Source: Turnera subulata | Lineage: Eukaryota; Streptophyta; Magnoliopsida; Malpighiales; Passifloraceae | DNA: 64,000 nucleotides | NCBI GenBank assembly: GCA_028386065.3 | Contig: JAKUCV010002741.1 | Location: 1-64,000 of the forward strand | Reading direction: 5' to 3' | Shown: positions 10,740 to 21,229 of the stretch, in pieces | Layout: each line of letters begins with the position of its first letter | Position numbering within the stretch: the first letter of the stretch is position 1 | Made by a program: the position numbers and the translations under genes | The notes under the pieces: model-generated | What the model was told of the DNA's origin: nothing | Seen by the model: the letters and a program-made list of their open reading frames with translations, nothing else | Database searches by the model: none

Positions 10740-11793
10740 GAGAAATTCTAAATTCTATGATGCTCACTGCGTACCATATCATATCCCACTTGGTACATAA
10801 TATGGCCCACTTTTATTAGCCACATTTTTGTCGAAAAAAAAATGTGGCTAATAAAAGTGGGCCATATTATGTACCAAGTGGGATATGATATAGTATGCAG
10901 TGAGCATATCATCATACTTAAATGCATTAATCACATCAATTTTATTTAAGGTAATTCAGTTTTTCTTTCCCATTTATTATTTTAACTTTCTTCCCTAAAT
11001 TCTAGTTGCCTCCCCTCCCTCCCCTCTCCTTCCTTCGGCTGCTAGTCCAATTCATCTATGGTGCTTATTTATTTTCTAAAAAACCGCTTCTTCATATCTG
11101 ATGATAGTTTCTCCGTTTCAGCTTTAATCCATTGGCCTTCCTTTCATCCAATTTCCCAACTTCAATTCTTGGAGAATCATGTTCATCGTCACTTGACAAA
11201 AAAAATAAATAAATCCTATCAACATTATCCTTTAGGTTTAATTTCATAAAAGAGTTAGAAAGACTTCCCCAAGATTTAAAGGAGTTGGAAGACTTCCCTT
11301 GGTATTCTCTATCATGGTGAATTTTTTGTTTTTCCACCCACAAAATTAGATTTCGTCACAGTAAAACCAGTATTAATTAATACAGAAATGTCATTTACTA
11401 TACTACCATTCGTTTTCTAGGCCAAATGCAAATGCAATATGGGAGAAATCTTGAGATTTTTTTCAATTTTGAACTTGCGGTGATGAGATTGTGGGAGAGA
11501 AGAAATCTTGAGATTTTTTTTCAGCTTGAACTTTGGTGCAGTTTCAAAACATGAGGTTGAAGACAACTAGAAAGACGTGATGAGATTGTTGGAGAATAAG
11601 ATAAAAAAAATTAGGGTTTCTAATTTTAGGAAAGAAAGTTAAAACAATAAATGGAAAAAAAATTAAATTACCTTAAATAAAATTGATGTGTGATTAATGC
11701 ATTTAATTGTGATGATGTGGCTAATAAAAGTGGGCCATATTATGTACCATGTGGGATATGACATGGTATGCAGTGAGTATCATAGAATTTCTC
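10740..11793. mobile_element. Non-autonomous foldback DNA transposon, 8-bp TSD
   Basis: The ends GAGAAATTCTA and TAGAATTTCTC are inverted. They continue as long arms carrying GTACATAATATGGCCCAC. Direct copies of CATGGATC flank it at 10732-10739 and 11794-11801. The left arm contains an additional inverted copy of its own outer half (about 10837-10912), so this end can fold on itself. The inverted similarity resumes after it (ATGCATTAATCACATCAATT near 10923, complement near 11690). The interior (about 11010-11620) has no transposase. The superfamily is unresolved: 8 bp suggests hAT, while long arms resemble foldback MULEs. Confidence 0.82.
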
Positions 11794-11801
11794 CATGGAT
11801 C

Positions 11802-12044
11802 GCTAGGGAACAAAATGAACACACAAAGCATTTCAGTTTTTTCCCTTTTTTAGTTTGTTTACATTGAACTGATCAGCTAGAGCGGGCATGCAGGAGTACT
11901 ATACTGCTGCCAATTCCTTATTATGTATACAGTCTATATAGCTATATAGATGTTTATATAATTATTCCATAGCGTCTGATAAGCGGGACAACCCAGTAAA
12001 AACATATGAGCAATATAATTTGGAAGTAACTCTTGATGATGAAC
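11802..12044. other. Short intergenic spacer
   Basis: AT-rich spacer between the foldback element and the stop codon of the PCC13-62-like gene. Nothing else seen. Confidence 0.4.
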
Positions 12045-12422
12045 CTAAGCATTTTCAAGGAAACTCTTGGCAATCACACCGTTTCCACCTTGAGGAAGGA
12101 ATCCGCCAGGCATGGATGCATTGCCAGTTCCATAGGATATCCTCAAAATCTCACGTGGCGTGCGGTCATAAGAGATGGAATTGGCATCAGCTGATAAGAT
12201 GTTACTTTCGGTCCTGTTCTCGGCTCCAAGCTGCTTAGGCACAATTATGCCTTCATCTTTGTTACCACACATGGCAAGTTGATTCCTGAGGTTTGATATC
12301 TTGTCAGTGAACTCGGCCACAGTGATACCATAAGGTGGCACTATGAAATCAGCAATCTTGTATAACAGCGTACGTATCGCTGCATCTTGTCCATACTCAG
12401 TGGCCAATAGCCTCGCAACAAG
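12045..12422 (-). pseudogene. PCC13-62-like exon 3
   Basis: From acceptor TATATGCAG to TAG at 12047-12045. It encodes LVARLLATEYGQDAAIRTLL through PGGFLPQGG and is intact in itself. Confidence 0.85.
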
Positions 12423-12570
12423 CTGCATATAATATATTACAAATTATCATCATATATACGCATGGGGCTTAATTAAAGATTGAATAACATTATATACAAA
12501 TGTAGCAAATTTTATCTTCTCAAGTAGTATATATATATAGAGGAAGGAGGGAAAAGTTGTTGAATCTTAC

Positions 12571-12802
12571 TCTTTTGATGGTGGTGTTGGTCAACTCTGG
12601 TATGGTGCCCACGTATCCTGCAACAGCCGGGTAATTAGGAATAGCGTAGGAGAGCAAGAAAAAGTTGACACTGTTGGCCTAAGGATCGAATGGAGGCAAT
12701 AATCTGCGGCCAATGGCTTGGTCCATTACTTCTGCAAATTGTTGGCGGCTGAGATTAAGCAGAGGTCTTTGGATGCCACCACCCAATGTTTCAATAATGG
12801 CC
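12571..12802 (-). pseudogene. PCC13-62-like exon 2 with in-frame stop
   Basis: From acceptor TTTTTCAG to donor AGA|GTAAG. It encodes GGGIQRPLLNLS, LLPPFDP, stop, ANSVNFFLLSYAIPNYP and GYVGTIPELT. The stop TAG at 12681-12679 replaces a codon that is Tyr in the family. The exon is otherwise clean. Confidence 0.85.
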
Positions 12803-12889
12803 CTGAAAAAATTAATCCAAAGCGTAAATAATATATATAGGCATCATCAGATGGATGAATTTTTTTGTTTGAAAGGAAACATCATTTAC

Positions 12890-13382
12890 TTTCATTCATG
12901 AAAGGAGGGTAACTCTCTCTCTATGATGTTACAAAAGTCACTGGCTAAGTTGGCAACTCCCAGATCCAAAATACAATTATTCATAGCATGTTTGGCTAGA
13001 CAATCTGCCGCATTGTTTGTATTTCGATACATATGCCTTACAACAAAATTCGAGAACCTACTAACTTGGTGCTTAATCTCGGTAGTTATGGCCTCCACTT
13101 CCCACACCGGTTGTGGGGATTGCTCCTCGTCGTTCAGCTCTCTAACCAGAGCTAACGAGTCGGATTCAATGATAACCTGGTGGCAGCAAATAGCAAGGGC
13201 CCTCTCAATGCCAATCCTTATGCTCCATGCCTCTGCAGCTAAAACAGAGCTGCATCTCTTACGTCCCTTATGACTATCCCAATACCCGCGAAGGAAGAGC
13301 TTTTGTTCATGGATGCATCGCAATTTATCTTAAACCATCCTTGGTTTGGTGCAGACCAAGATTGATTTCTGTTTGCGCCTTC
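12890..13382 (-). pseudogene. LINE-A RNase H domain remnant
   Basis: It reads from the Copia junction through WSAPNQGWFKINCDAS and GIGIVIRDVRD. One frame change follows, then AEAWSIRIGIERAL, IIESDSLALVRELND and NAADCLAKHAMNN, the usual plant LINE RNase H layout. The frameshift and loss of the upstream ORF make it non-functional. Confidence 0.8.
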
Positions 13383-13991
13383 TGTTGGGGAAACTAGGGT
13401 AATTTCCCCACTACAACAAACTAGTGAATTGAACTGATTTGATAATTCCCAGGAAAGATGGCCTAGCCTATCTCCTTAGACAGAATTATCATTCCAAGAT
13501 AAATCCCCAGGAAAGACTGGAGGAACAGTGGTTCACTTAAAACCCAACCTCCTAGACAGGACTCACTTGCACAGTGTTATAATTCACAACCTATACCCGA
13601 CAAAGGCGGCTTAGCCGGCCAACAAATAGAACAAGGCGGCTTTGCCAGCCAACAAAGAGATAAGGCGGCTTAGCCGGCCAATGTTGAATACTAAACGAAT
13701 AAACAAATGCGAAAATTAAAGGCGGAATAATAAAGAAAGAACACACTCAAAAATTGATAACTGAGTTCGGCCAATTTTGCCTACGTCTCCGGAGCACCAC
13801 TAGAAAAAGGCCTGCTCTTTTTACTAGGAGAAGAAGAGTATTTAGTACAATTGTTAGGATACAATTATACTCTAATTTTTGGGATGACTTACTAAGGCAA
13901 GGGGGAGTTCTATTTATAGCAAAACAACCCCCCCCCCCCCAAGCTCAAACTCCACGATGTGGGATTCAAAAATAGCAACACTATTCCAACA
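13383..13991 (-). repeat. 3' LTR of Copia 2
   Basis: 609 bp, close to its partner, with scattered substitutions and a shorter C run of 13 at 13928-13940. It has three GGCGGCTTAGCC subrepeats. Confidence 0.9.
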
Positions 13992-14004
13992 AATCTCCAC
14001 CTTG
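13992..14004 (-). promoter_or_regulatory. Polypurine tract of Copia 2
   Basis: On the minus strand AAGGTGGAGATT directly precedes the 3' LTR start TGTTGG. This is the usual plus-strand priming site of plant Copia elements. Confidence 0.75.
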
Positions 14005-14552
14005 TTGCTATTCAAATCCCACCAAGTACTAATCTTCTCAACCAAACAAAGAGCAGCCTTCATAGTGCTTCCAACTTGTGCCAACTGGCACCAACTCAAA
14101 AATGCAGGATATTGACCAAGTCTAAACAATGTTCAAACTTGGCCCTAGTCACCACCTTGGTCAACATATCTGCAGGATTTTCCAAAGTCAAAACTTTTTG
14201 GAGAAGTATCTCTTCTTCTTCAAGAATCTCCCTCACAAAATGATAGCGAACATCAATGTGCTTCGTCCGTGCATGGAAAACTTGATTCTTTGCTAAATGA
14301 ATAGCACTCTGACTGTCAGAATATACCACAAGTTGTTTCTGACCAACTCCCAAGTCTTTTAGCAACCCATGAAGCCAAATTGCCTCCTTCACAGCCTCTG
14401 TAATAGCCATATACTCTGCCTCCATTGTAGACAAAGCCACAGTTGACTGTAAAGTAGACTTCCAACTAATAGGGGCTTTTGCTAAAGTGAACAAATAGCC
14501 CGTCGTCGATCTTCGCTTATCCAAATCTTCTGCATAGTCAGAATCACAATAT

Positions 14553-14708
14553 CCAACCACTCCTTGACCAAGTGATTCATCCTTCTCAAACATTAAGCCA
14601 ACATCTATGGTATCTTTGATATACCCAAGACCAACCACTCCTTGACCAAGTGATTCATCCTTCTCAAACATTAAGCCAACATCTATGGTATCTTTGATAT
14701 ACCCAAGA
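14553..14708 (-). repeat. In-frame 78-bp tandem duplication in RNase H
   Basis: Two identical 78-bp units (14553-14630 and 14631-14708) encode two copies of a 26-residue segment containing GYIKDTIDVGLMFEKDESLG. Perfect identity implies a recent duplication. The frame is kept. Confidence 0.92.
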
Positions 14709-15012
14709 ATCCATTTCACAGCTTTCCAATGACCTCCGCCGGAATCATGCATGTATCTGCTCACAACACTAACAGCTTGTGAAATATCTGGTCTCGTACA
14801 CACCATTGCATACATCAAACTTCCAACTGCATTAGCATATGGGATCTTCGTCATGTACTCTCGTTCTTCTTCTGTCTGTGGAGATAACTGGCAGCTAAGT
14901 TTCAAATGAGGGGCAAGTGGAGTACTTATAGGTTTTGATTCCTCATTCTTACCAAAATGTTGTAGTACTTTCTTCAAATACTGCTTCTGTGTTAGCCAAA
15001 GCTTCCCTCTCT

Positions 15013-15356
15013 GTGAAGGCCCTCTCCCCGAGGGACCCACCATATTCAGGTATTGTTACATCACATCCCTCAGCCCACACCTCTTGGGTTTAATCCTTTA
15101 CCATGCTGCAGCACTAGGGATTCGAACTCGGGGCGTGATGCTTTTTATCCCCCTCAAGGAGAGCACCTTCACCAACTCATCTGCAGCTGAATTGGTGAAG
15201 GTGCTCTCCTTAAGGGGGATAAAAAGCATCACGTCCCGAGTTCGAATCCCTAGTGCTGCAGCATGGTAAAGGATTAAACCTTGAAAAGGTGTGGGCTGAG
15301 GGATGTGATGTAACAATACCTGAATATGGTGAGTCCCTCGGGGAGAGGGCCTTCAC
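15013..15356. mobile_element. Head-to-head inverted SINE-like dimer
   Basis: A 163-base left arm (15013-15175) and a 165-base right arm (15192-15356) are reverse complements with only a handful of differences, around a 16-base centre. Each arm carries GAGTTCGAATCCC, which fits the RNA polymerase III B-box (GGTTCGANTCC). TTGGTGAAGGTG lies nearer the centre, where a tRNA-like A-box would be. Reading outward from the centre gives A-box then B-box on both arms, so two tRNA-derived heads meet at the middle. CTCTCT-type sequence flanks both sides. The dimer is absent from the same position in Copia 1. A foldback DNA transposon is the alternative. Confidence 0.7.
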
Positions 15357-18300
15357 ACTCTCTCTCTATCCCTGCTTATCTCCATGCCGAGAATCTTTTT
15401 GGCTTCTCCCAAATCCTTCATCTCAAACTCTTTACTCAACTGAGCCTTTAGCTTGTCAATTTCAACTTGGCTCTTTGCAGCTATCAGCATGTCATCAACA
15501 TATAAGAGTAGGTAGATGTAGGACCCATCTTGAAGTCTGCTCAAACACACACAATGGTCGTATTTGCTCCTTGTGTACTTCTAACCCAACATAAACTTGT
15601 CAAATCGTTTGTACCACTGCCTTGGAGATTGCTTCAATCCGTACAACGACTTGTCTAGTTTGCACACCCAATTCTCTTTACCAGCAACTTTGTATCCATC
15701 GGGCTGAGTCATATAGATTTCCTCCTTCAAGTCACCGTGTAAGAATGCAGTCTTCACATCAAGTTGAGCTAGCTCCAAATTCAACTGTGCTACCAAGGCC
15801 AACAGAATTCTAATGGAGGAATGCTTCACAACCGGAGAAAATACCTCATTATAATCAATTTCCTCCTTCTGAGCATAGCCTTTAGCCACCAATATTGCCT
15901 TGTAGCGAACATTATTCTTGTCAGGAAATCCTTCTTTCTTAGCAAATACCCATTTGCATCCAATTGCCTTCTTTCCCTTCGGTAGTTGTGTCAACCTCCT
16001 TGTTTTGTTTTTCTGAAGAGATTCCATCTCCTCCTCCATTGCCTCTTTCCAACTGCTACTTTCAGAACTCCGAATGGCTTCTAAAAAAGTGGAAGGAACA
16101 TCATCAATGACTGGAAGTGCATAGGCCACCGTTTCAATGAGACGTTCTGGTTTTCTCCTTTCTCGTCTTGGTCTACTAATGGAAATTGACTCGAACTGCT
16201 ACGTAGGTTCTTGTGCCGGAACCTCTTCTTCATCTGACTCTTCCTCTGTCAATGGAGAGTCACCATTGGTGCTCTTATCTGAGATCACCATAGTAGGCTC
16301 AAACTCCACCTGCTTTGATACACACTCCACCTGTTGTGAAGTACCACCAGCTTCTTCTGGATTTACCTTAGTCAACATGGCAGATTCATCAAAGGTAACA
16401 TCCCTGCTAATAATAGTCTTCTTGGTCTCTAGACACCGAAGAAGGTATCCCTTCACTCCAACATTAAGACCCATAAATAGACCCTTCTTTGCTCGTGGAT
16501 CTAACTTTGATTCATTCACATGGTAGTATGCAGTGGAGCCAAACACACGCAAAGAATCATAATCTGTAGCAGGTTTCCCAGACCATACCTCCAAAGGGGT
16601 CTTGCCACCTAAAGCAAAATGTGGCAACTGATTAACAAGATGTTGAACATATGTCACAGCCTCAGCCTAAAAATTTCTGCCTAGCCCAGCATTAGACAGC
16701 ATACAACGAACTTTCTCCACCAATGTCTTGTTAATACGCTCTGACACCCCGTTCTGCTGTGGTGTTTTTCTGACTGTGAAGTGCCAAACTATGCCACAAT
16801 CTTGGCATATGTTCAAGAAAGGATCACTCGTATATTCTCCACCATTGTCTATTCGGAGAATTTTAATCTTCCTCCCTGTCTGGCTTTCAACTTGAGCTTT
16901 CCACTTAAGGAAAATTCCAAGCACCTCGTCCTTCTTCTTCATCGTAAACACCCACACTCTTCTGGAAAAATCATCAACAAAGGTGACAAAATAGTTCCTA
17001 CCTCCAAGAGATGGAGTCGTGGAAGGTCCCCACACATCTGAATGCACATAGTCCAAAATCCCCTTGGTATTATGGATAGCAGTGCCAAACTTCACTCTTC
17101 GTTGCTTTCCCAGAACACAATGCTCGTAAAACTCCAATTTGCAAGTTTTTGTACCTTTCAACAATCCCTGCTTTGCAAGAATCTGCAAGGATTTTTCACC
17201 AGCATGTCCCAAACGCATATGCCATAGCTTTGTTGCCTCTACATCCTTCTTGCTTCCAGAAGTTACTGCTGCAACTGCCCCAATTACTGTACTACCTTGA
17301 TAGTAATACAGATTATTCTTCATCACACCTTTTAACATCACCAATGCTCTTGATGTTGCTTTAAGAATTCCATCTCGGATAGTGACAACTAGGCCTTTTG
17401 ATTCTAAGGCCCCCAAAGAAATGAGATTCTTCTTCAACTCTGGAACATATCGAACATCTCTCAAAATTCTGGTGGATCCATCATGATTTTTCAGCTTGAT
17501 TGAACCTATCCCGACTATTTTACATGGATTGTCATTGCCCATGAAAACAACCCCGCCATTGAGCTCTTCAAGGTTAAAGAATCATTCCCGAATGGGGCAC
17601 ATATGGTAGGTGCAACCAGAATCCAAAATCCGCTCATCAACGTGTGATGTTGAAGGTGAAGCAACTAAAGAAGTGTCTGACTCTACATCACTCTTGCATT
17701 CTGCAACATTAGCATCTTGTGGAGTCTTTTCCTTCTTTTTCAACTTCGGACAGTCTTTCTTCCAATGTCCTTTCTCATGACAAAAGGCACACTGATCTTT
17801 GGCAACTCTGCTTCTCGACTTGGATCTTCCTCTTCTCCCCTTTGACTGGCTTTGCTGTCGTCCTCTAGCCACTAAAGCTTTATCTGCTGTAGTTGCTTTG
17901 CTCTTCATTTTGTTCTGCTGTCTCAACTCATGACTGTACAAAGCCGAACATACAGCCTCTAAGGATACATTCTCCTTCCCATGAAGTAATGTTGTCTCCA
18001 AGTGCTCGAACTCTTCGGGAAGAGAAGATAACAGCATCAAAGCCAAGTCTTCGTCTTCAAATATAACATCCAAATTGAACAGGTCTGCTACTAACTTTTT
18101 AAACAAAGTGATGTGTTCATTCATCGTAGAACCTGGTCAATACTCGAACCGGAACAATCTCTTCTTCATCAGAAGCTTATTCTGACCACTCTTCTTCAGG
18201 AAAGTGTCTTCCAATGCCTTCCATAGTTTGTGTGCAGAAACTTCATTTTTGAATGTATATTTTTGCTCCCTGGACAAGCATGATCGAATTATTCCGCACG

Positions 18301-18605
18301 CCAACTTGTTTACATCGGCCCACTCCTTGTCATTGATATCGTCAGGTTTCTCTTCTTCAATAGCAACATCAAGTCCCTGCTGGAATAGCGAGTCAAGGAC
18401 CTCACACTGCCACATGCCAAAATGACCGGTACCATCAAATATCTCCACAGTAAGCTTCGAACTAGATACTGGGATCCTCGACCATCTGGATGTGGAAGCC
18501 ATCTCTCCTGACTGTGTACTTGATGTAGCCTATTTTGAACCTGCTTCCGCCATTACAAAATCAAAAGATAGTATTCAACAATTTCAAGTAGCCCAAAAGA
18601 AGAAC

Positions 18606-18624
18606 CTTCGGCTTCGCTATCACT
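18606..18624 (-). promoter_or_regulatory. Primer binding site region of Copia 2
   Basis: The minus strand reads AGTGATAGCGAAGCC just after the 5' LTR. This is a further-decayed version of the Copia 1 site and still resembles the initiator-Met tRNA complement only loosely. Confidence 0.45.
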
Positions 18625-19240
18625 TGTTGGGGAAACTCGGGTAATTTCCCCACTACAACAAACTAGTGAATTGAACTGATTCGATAATTTCCAGAAAAGA
18701 TGGCCTAGCCTATCTCCTTAGACAGAATTATCATTCCAAGATAAATCCCTTGGAAAGACTGGAGGAACAGTGGTTCACTTAAAACCCAACCTCCTAGACA
18801 GGACTCACTTGCACAGTGTTTTAATTCACAACCTATACCCGACAAAGGCGGCTTAGCCGGCCAACAAATAGAACAAGGCGGCTTTGCCAGCCAACAAAGA
18901 GATAAGGCGGCTTAGCCAGCCAATGTTGAATACTAAACGAATAAACAAATGCGAAAATTAAAGGCGGAATAATAAAGAAAGAACACATTCAAAAATTGAT
19001 AACGGAGTTCGGCCAATTTTGCCTATGTCTCCGGTGCACCACTAGAAAAGGGTCTGCTCTTTTTACTAGGAGAAGAAGAGTATTTAGTACAATTGTTAGG
19101 ATACAATTATACTCTAATTTTTGGGATGACTTACTAAGGCAAGGGGGAGTTCTATTTATAGCAAAACAAACCCCCCCCCCCCCCCCCCCAAGCTCAAACT
19201 CCACGATGTGGGATTCAAAAATAGCAACACTATTCCAACA
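18625..19240 (-). repeat. 5' LTR of Copia 2
   Basis: 616 bp. It has three GGCGGCTTAGCC subrepeats where Copia 1 has four, and a run of 19 C on the plus strand at 19171-19189. Confidence 0.9.
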
Positions 19241-19245
19241 CCTTC

Positions 19246-20195
19246 CCCGGGGGGTGGTCGTCTCTGCTCAAGCAGTTTTGAAGACAACCATTGCGCTTTG
19301 AATGCTACTCTACTTGGGTCGATTTGTTCCTGCCCAAAGGTAGCTTTGTTTCGATTCTTCCAAATTTCCCAACAAGTATTGGTAGCAAGGGTTAATAGTT
19401 CCATCTCCGGTTTTTGCCACCTCTCCATCAGGTCTGTCCACCAGCTCCTGAAGCCCCGAAAGCCCGCCTCATGTGGTCTAAACCCTAAAGGGCTCGCGAG
19501 CCAAGTCGCTCGTGCATGCTCACAAAGGAAAATTATATGGTCAACAGATTCAGTCCCCTTCTCACATAATTGACACACGGAATTTTGCAGAATCTTCCTC
19601 CTTACTAGATTTTCCCGTGAAGGCAAGGAATTGTTCAGTGCTCGCCAGATGAAGTGCTTCACTTTTGGGATTATATTGAGTCTCCAAAATTGTTTCCAGT
19701 TTGTTGGGGGCGTGGATGAGGAAGCTCTCGTAGTGTTGGCAATCCTTAGTTTATCAGCCGAGAGCACCCCATATCCACTCTTCACAGTGTATTCGCCTCT
19801 TTTGCATTCAAGCCAGACCAATCTGTCATTCGCTGAGATGGGTGCGATCGGAAAACATAGTATGTTTTCCACTTCATCCCTGTGAAACAAGCGCCTTAGG
19901 AGGCTCTCATCCCAGCTCCGCCTGTCCTGCCTCAAGAGGTCACGCACCCAAACAATAGCACAATCAGGTGGCTTTGGAGTTTGAATCTTGAAGCTCTCGT
20001 TTTTTGGTATCCAGGCGTCCTCCCAGACCCTGATATTTGTACCAGACATCACATTCCATCTTGTTCCTTGTTGCAGAAACTCCTTGCATTCAAAGAGACT
20101 TCTCCAAGCCCATGAGGGTGTGCCACCTAATCTGCTGCCGAAGTAGTTTGTTTGTGGAAAATATATTCCCTTCATGACTCTAACCCATAGCTGGT
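19246..20195 (-). pseudogene. LINE-A RT C-terminal and zf-RVT region
   Basis: An open minus-strand frame runs from the truncation point to the Copia junction. It has the LINE hallmarks WRSLFECKEF, RVWEDAWIP, GEYTVKSGYGVL, KVKHFIWRALNNSLPSRENL and the CxxC-Hx4C-like zf-RVT pattern CQLC...DHIIFLCEHA. It then continues to RRPPPGEG, where Copia 2 interrupts. Confidence 0.85.
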
Positions 20196-20296
20196 TGGAT
20201 GAAATGTATGTTCATTATCGAATAAATCAATAAAATATAAACCAAAATTGATGTTTCTTTTCTTTCTTTTTAGTTTATTGTATGACGACGGACGAC

Positions 20297-20609
20297 CTTA
20301 TATGGCCAATTTTTTCATAACCAAATTCTCGATGATGCGTTGAGTAGGGGGATCAAGGTTGGCCTTCTGGGTTCCGATTGGAGGAGGACCAACCATGGCG
20401 TATCCCGGAGCAACAACGTCAAGGCCGACGCCGAATGCACCATACACAAAAAATTCTGCTACAAGGAGTTCAAAGTTCAAAGTAAATTGGAGGCGATCCT
20501 CGTCAGTCGCTTCAACAGGTTCACAGGAAGGGGCAGGGGCACACAGGACATGATTGGCAGGAACCAATGAAATAACAAGAACCAAGGCAAAGAAAGAGGA
20601 ATTCCCCAT
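20297..20609 (-). pseudogene. PCC13-62-like exon 1
   Basis: ATG at 20609. It encodes the signal peptide and the N-terminal half of the ferritin-like helix pair. The frame shifts near 20326 (one base lost), which yields an early TAA at 20300-20298. The donor AG|GT follows 20297. Confidence 0.82.
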
Positions 20610-21229
20610 TTTTTTTTGTGTCTACAGGAGTTTCTCAAAGGAAGCTAAGGAATTGAGGTACCTGCATAGTGAAAGCCCTTAGCTAGTTTATCTATACACT
20701 TCGAGGGGGAAATTTTGCATGCAGTATCATAATTTGTGGCCACCGCGTGGACTGGTTTTTTTTTTATTATTATTTTTGGTTATAGGGTCTGGAATTTACC
20801 TTTCTTTTAGGGAAAGGACTGGAAAATATTGATTAATAAGATGTTAAGCTAGGTCCAAGTAATACGAGAATATGACAGAAAGAACTTTTATTCTATCTTC
20901 CTCAGCCAAATCCAACCCAAATACTATCTCCAAATAAAGAAAAGATCGCAAAAAGAAAGAAAAGAAAAAAGAAAACGAGGATATATGGATCAAAACAAAG
21001 CTATGCAAAAATATTCTCACTGTGGGAGTTGTTTTTTTTTCACCCAGTGCATGCTCAATCCACATCGTGAGGACTTAAATCCTGGTTAATGCCACAGTCT
21101 TTTTCCACTGGGACCAACACAAGTTGGTAACTGTGGGAGTTGTTACATTCTTAATTAAGTTTTTGTTTTATGTTTCTTACATCAAAAAAAATTGAGATTT
21201 ATTACTTGTCAAGTTAAATAATTTTGCTG
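20610..21229. other. Intergenic: upstream of PCC13-62-like gene
   Basis: Former promoter region of the minus-strand gene ending at 20609. AT-rich. No coding frame or further repeat recognised. Confidence 0.4.

Larger units (their letters stand above)
14096..18553 (-). pseudogene. Copia 2 gag-pol polyprotein, multiple stops
   Basis: The start would be ATG at 18553. An in-frame TAG appears at about codon 8, a TGA near 18136 (Arg codon in Copia 1) and further stops near 17580, 16665, 16200 and 15583. All domains can be followed: gag, CAFCHEKGHWKKDC zinc knuckle, protease LDSGCTYHMC, integrase (HSDVWGP, DNGGEYTSDPF), RT (TAFLHGDLKEEIYMTQ, YVDDML) and RNase H (YCDSDYAEDLDKRRSTTGYL, SDSQSAIHLAKN), ending LVNILHF at 14096. 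A SINE-like dimer interrupts it after ISRDRER. It shows the RNase H region that Copia 1 has lost. Confidence 0.9.
13383..19240 (-). mobile_element. Ty1/Copia LTR retrotransposon 2, full-length but decayed
   Basis: 5858 bp, TGTTGG...CCAACA, with a perfect CCTTC duplication at 13378-13382 and 19241-19245. LTRs are at 13383-13991 and 18625-19240. It is the same family as Copia 1 (near-identical polyprotein), but it keeps RNase H and the polypurine tract. The coding region has several stops, a SINE-like inverted dimer (15013-15356) and a 78-bp tandem duplication. It is inserted into LINE-A and is therefore younger than it. Confidence 0.94.
12860..20195 (-). mobile_element. 5'-truncated L1-type LINE (LINE-A), split by Copia 2
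   Basis: Two minus-strand blocks, 20195-19246 and 13382-12860, flank Copia 2. The first encodes the end of a LINE reverse transcriptase and its zf-RVT domain (LWVRVMKGIYFP, FWRLNIIPKVKHFIWRALNN, VCQLCEKGTESVDHIIFLCEHA). The second encodes an RNase H-like domain (INCDAS, GIGIVIRD, VIIESDSLALVRELN, NNAADCLAKHA) with a frameshift near 13255. A short T run at 12860 represents the poly(A) tail. TGGATGAA at 12852-12859 and 20196-20203 is a plausible 8-bp target duplication. It lies in intron 1 of the PCC13-62-like gene. It is 5'-truncated and inactive. Confidence 0.85.
12045..20609 (-). pseudogene. Desiccation-related PCC13-62-like gene, disrupted
   Basis: Three exons on the minus strand: 20609-20297, 12802-12571 and 12422-12045. 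Exon 1 begins with a secretory signal peptide (MGNSSFFALVLVISLVPANH) and the ferritin-like start (FTLNFELLVAEFFVYGAFG, GPPPIGTQKANLDPPTQ). Exon 3 has the family C-terminus (YGITVAEFTDKISNLRNQL, SYDRTPREILRISYGTG, PGGFLPQGG). Splice sites AG|GTCGTC, TTTTTCAG, AGA|GTAAG and ATATGCAG restore the phase. Two lesions kill it. One base is missing in exon 1 near 20326: the next frame reads FGYEKIGHIR, matching the family FGYQEVGHLR. An in-frame TAG lies at 12681-12679 in the usual DPYANS motif. Intron 1 is filled by a LINE plus Copia, about 7.3 kb. The family is apoplastic and drought-induced. Confidence 0.88.

Noticed and set aside
15084..15316. Possible tRNA gene because of the GTTCGAATCC motif
   Set aside because: No acceptor stem or anticodon arm can be drawn, and the motif occurs once in each arm of an inverted dimer. 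It fits a tRNA-derived SINE better.
3129..20195. Endogenous pararetrovirus (caulimovirid) as source of the RT sequences
   Set aside because: Domain order protease-integrase-RT with TGTTGG LTRs and 5-bp duplications is Copia. The other RTs have FADD with zf-RVT and poly(A) tails, which is LINE.
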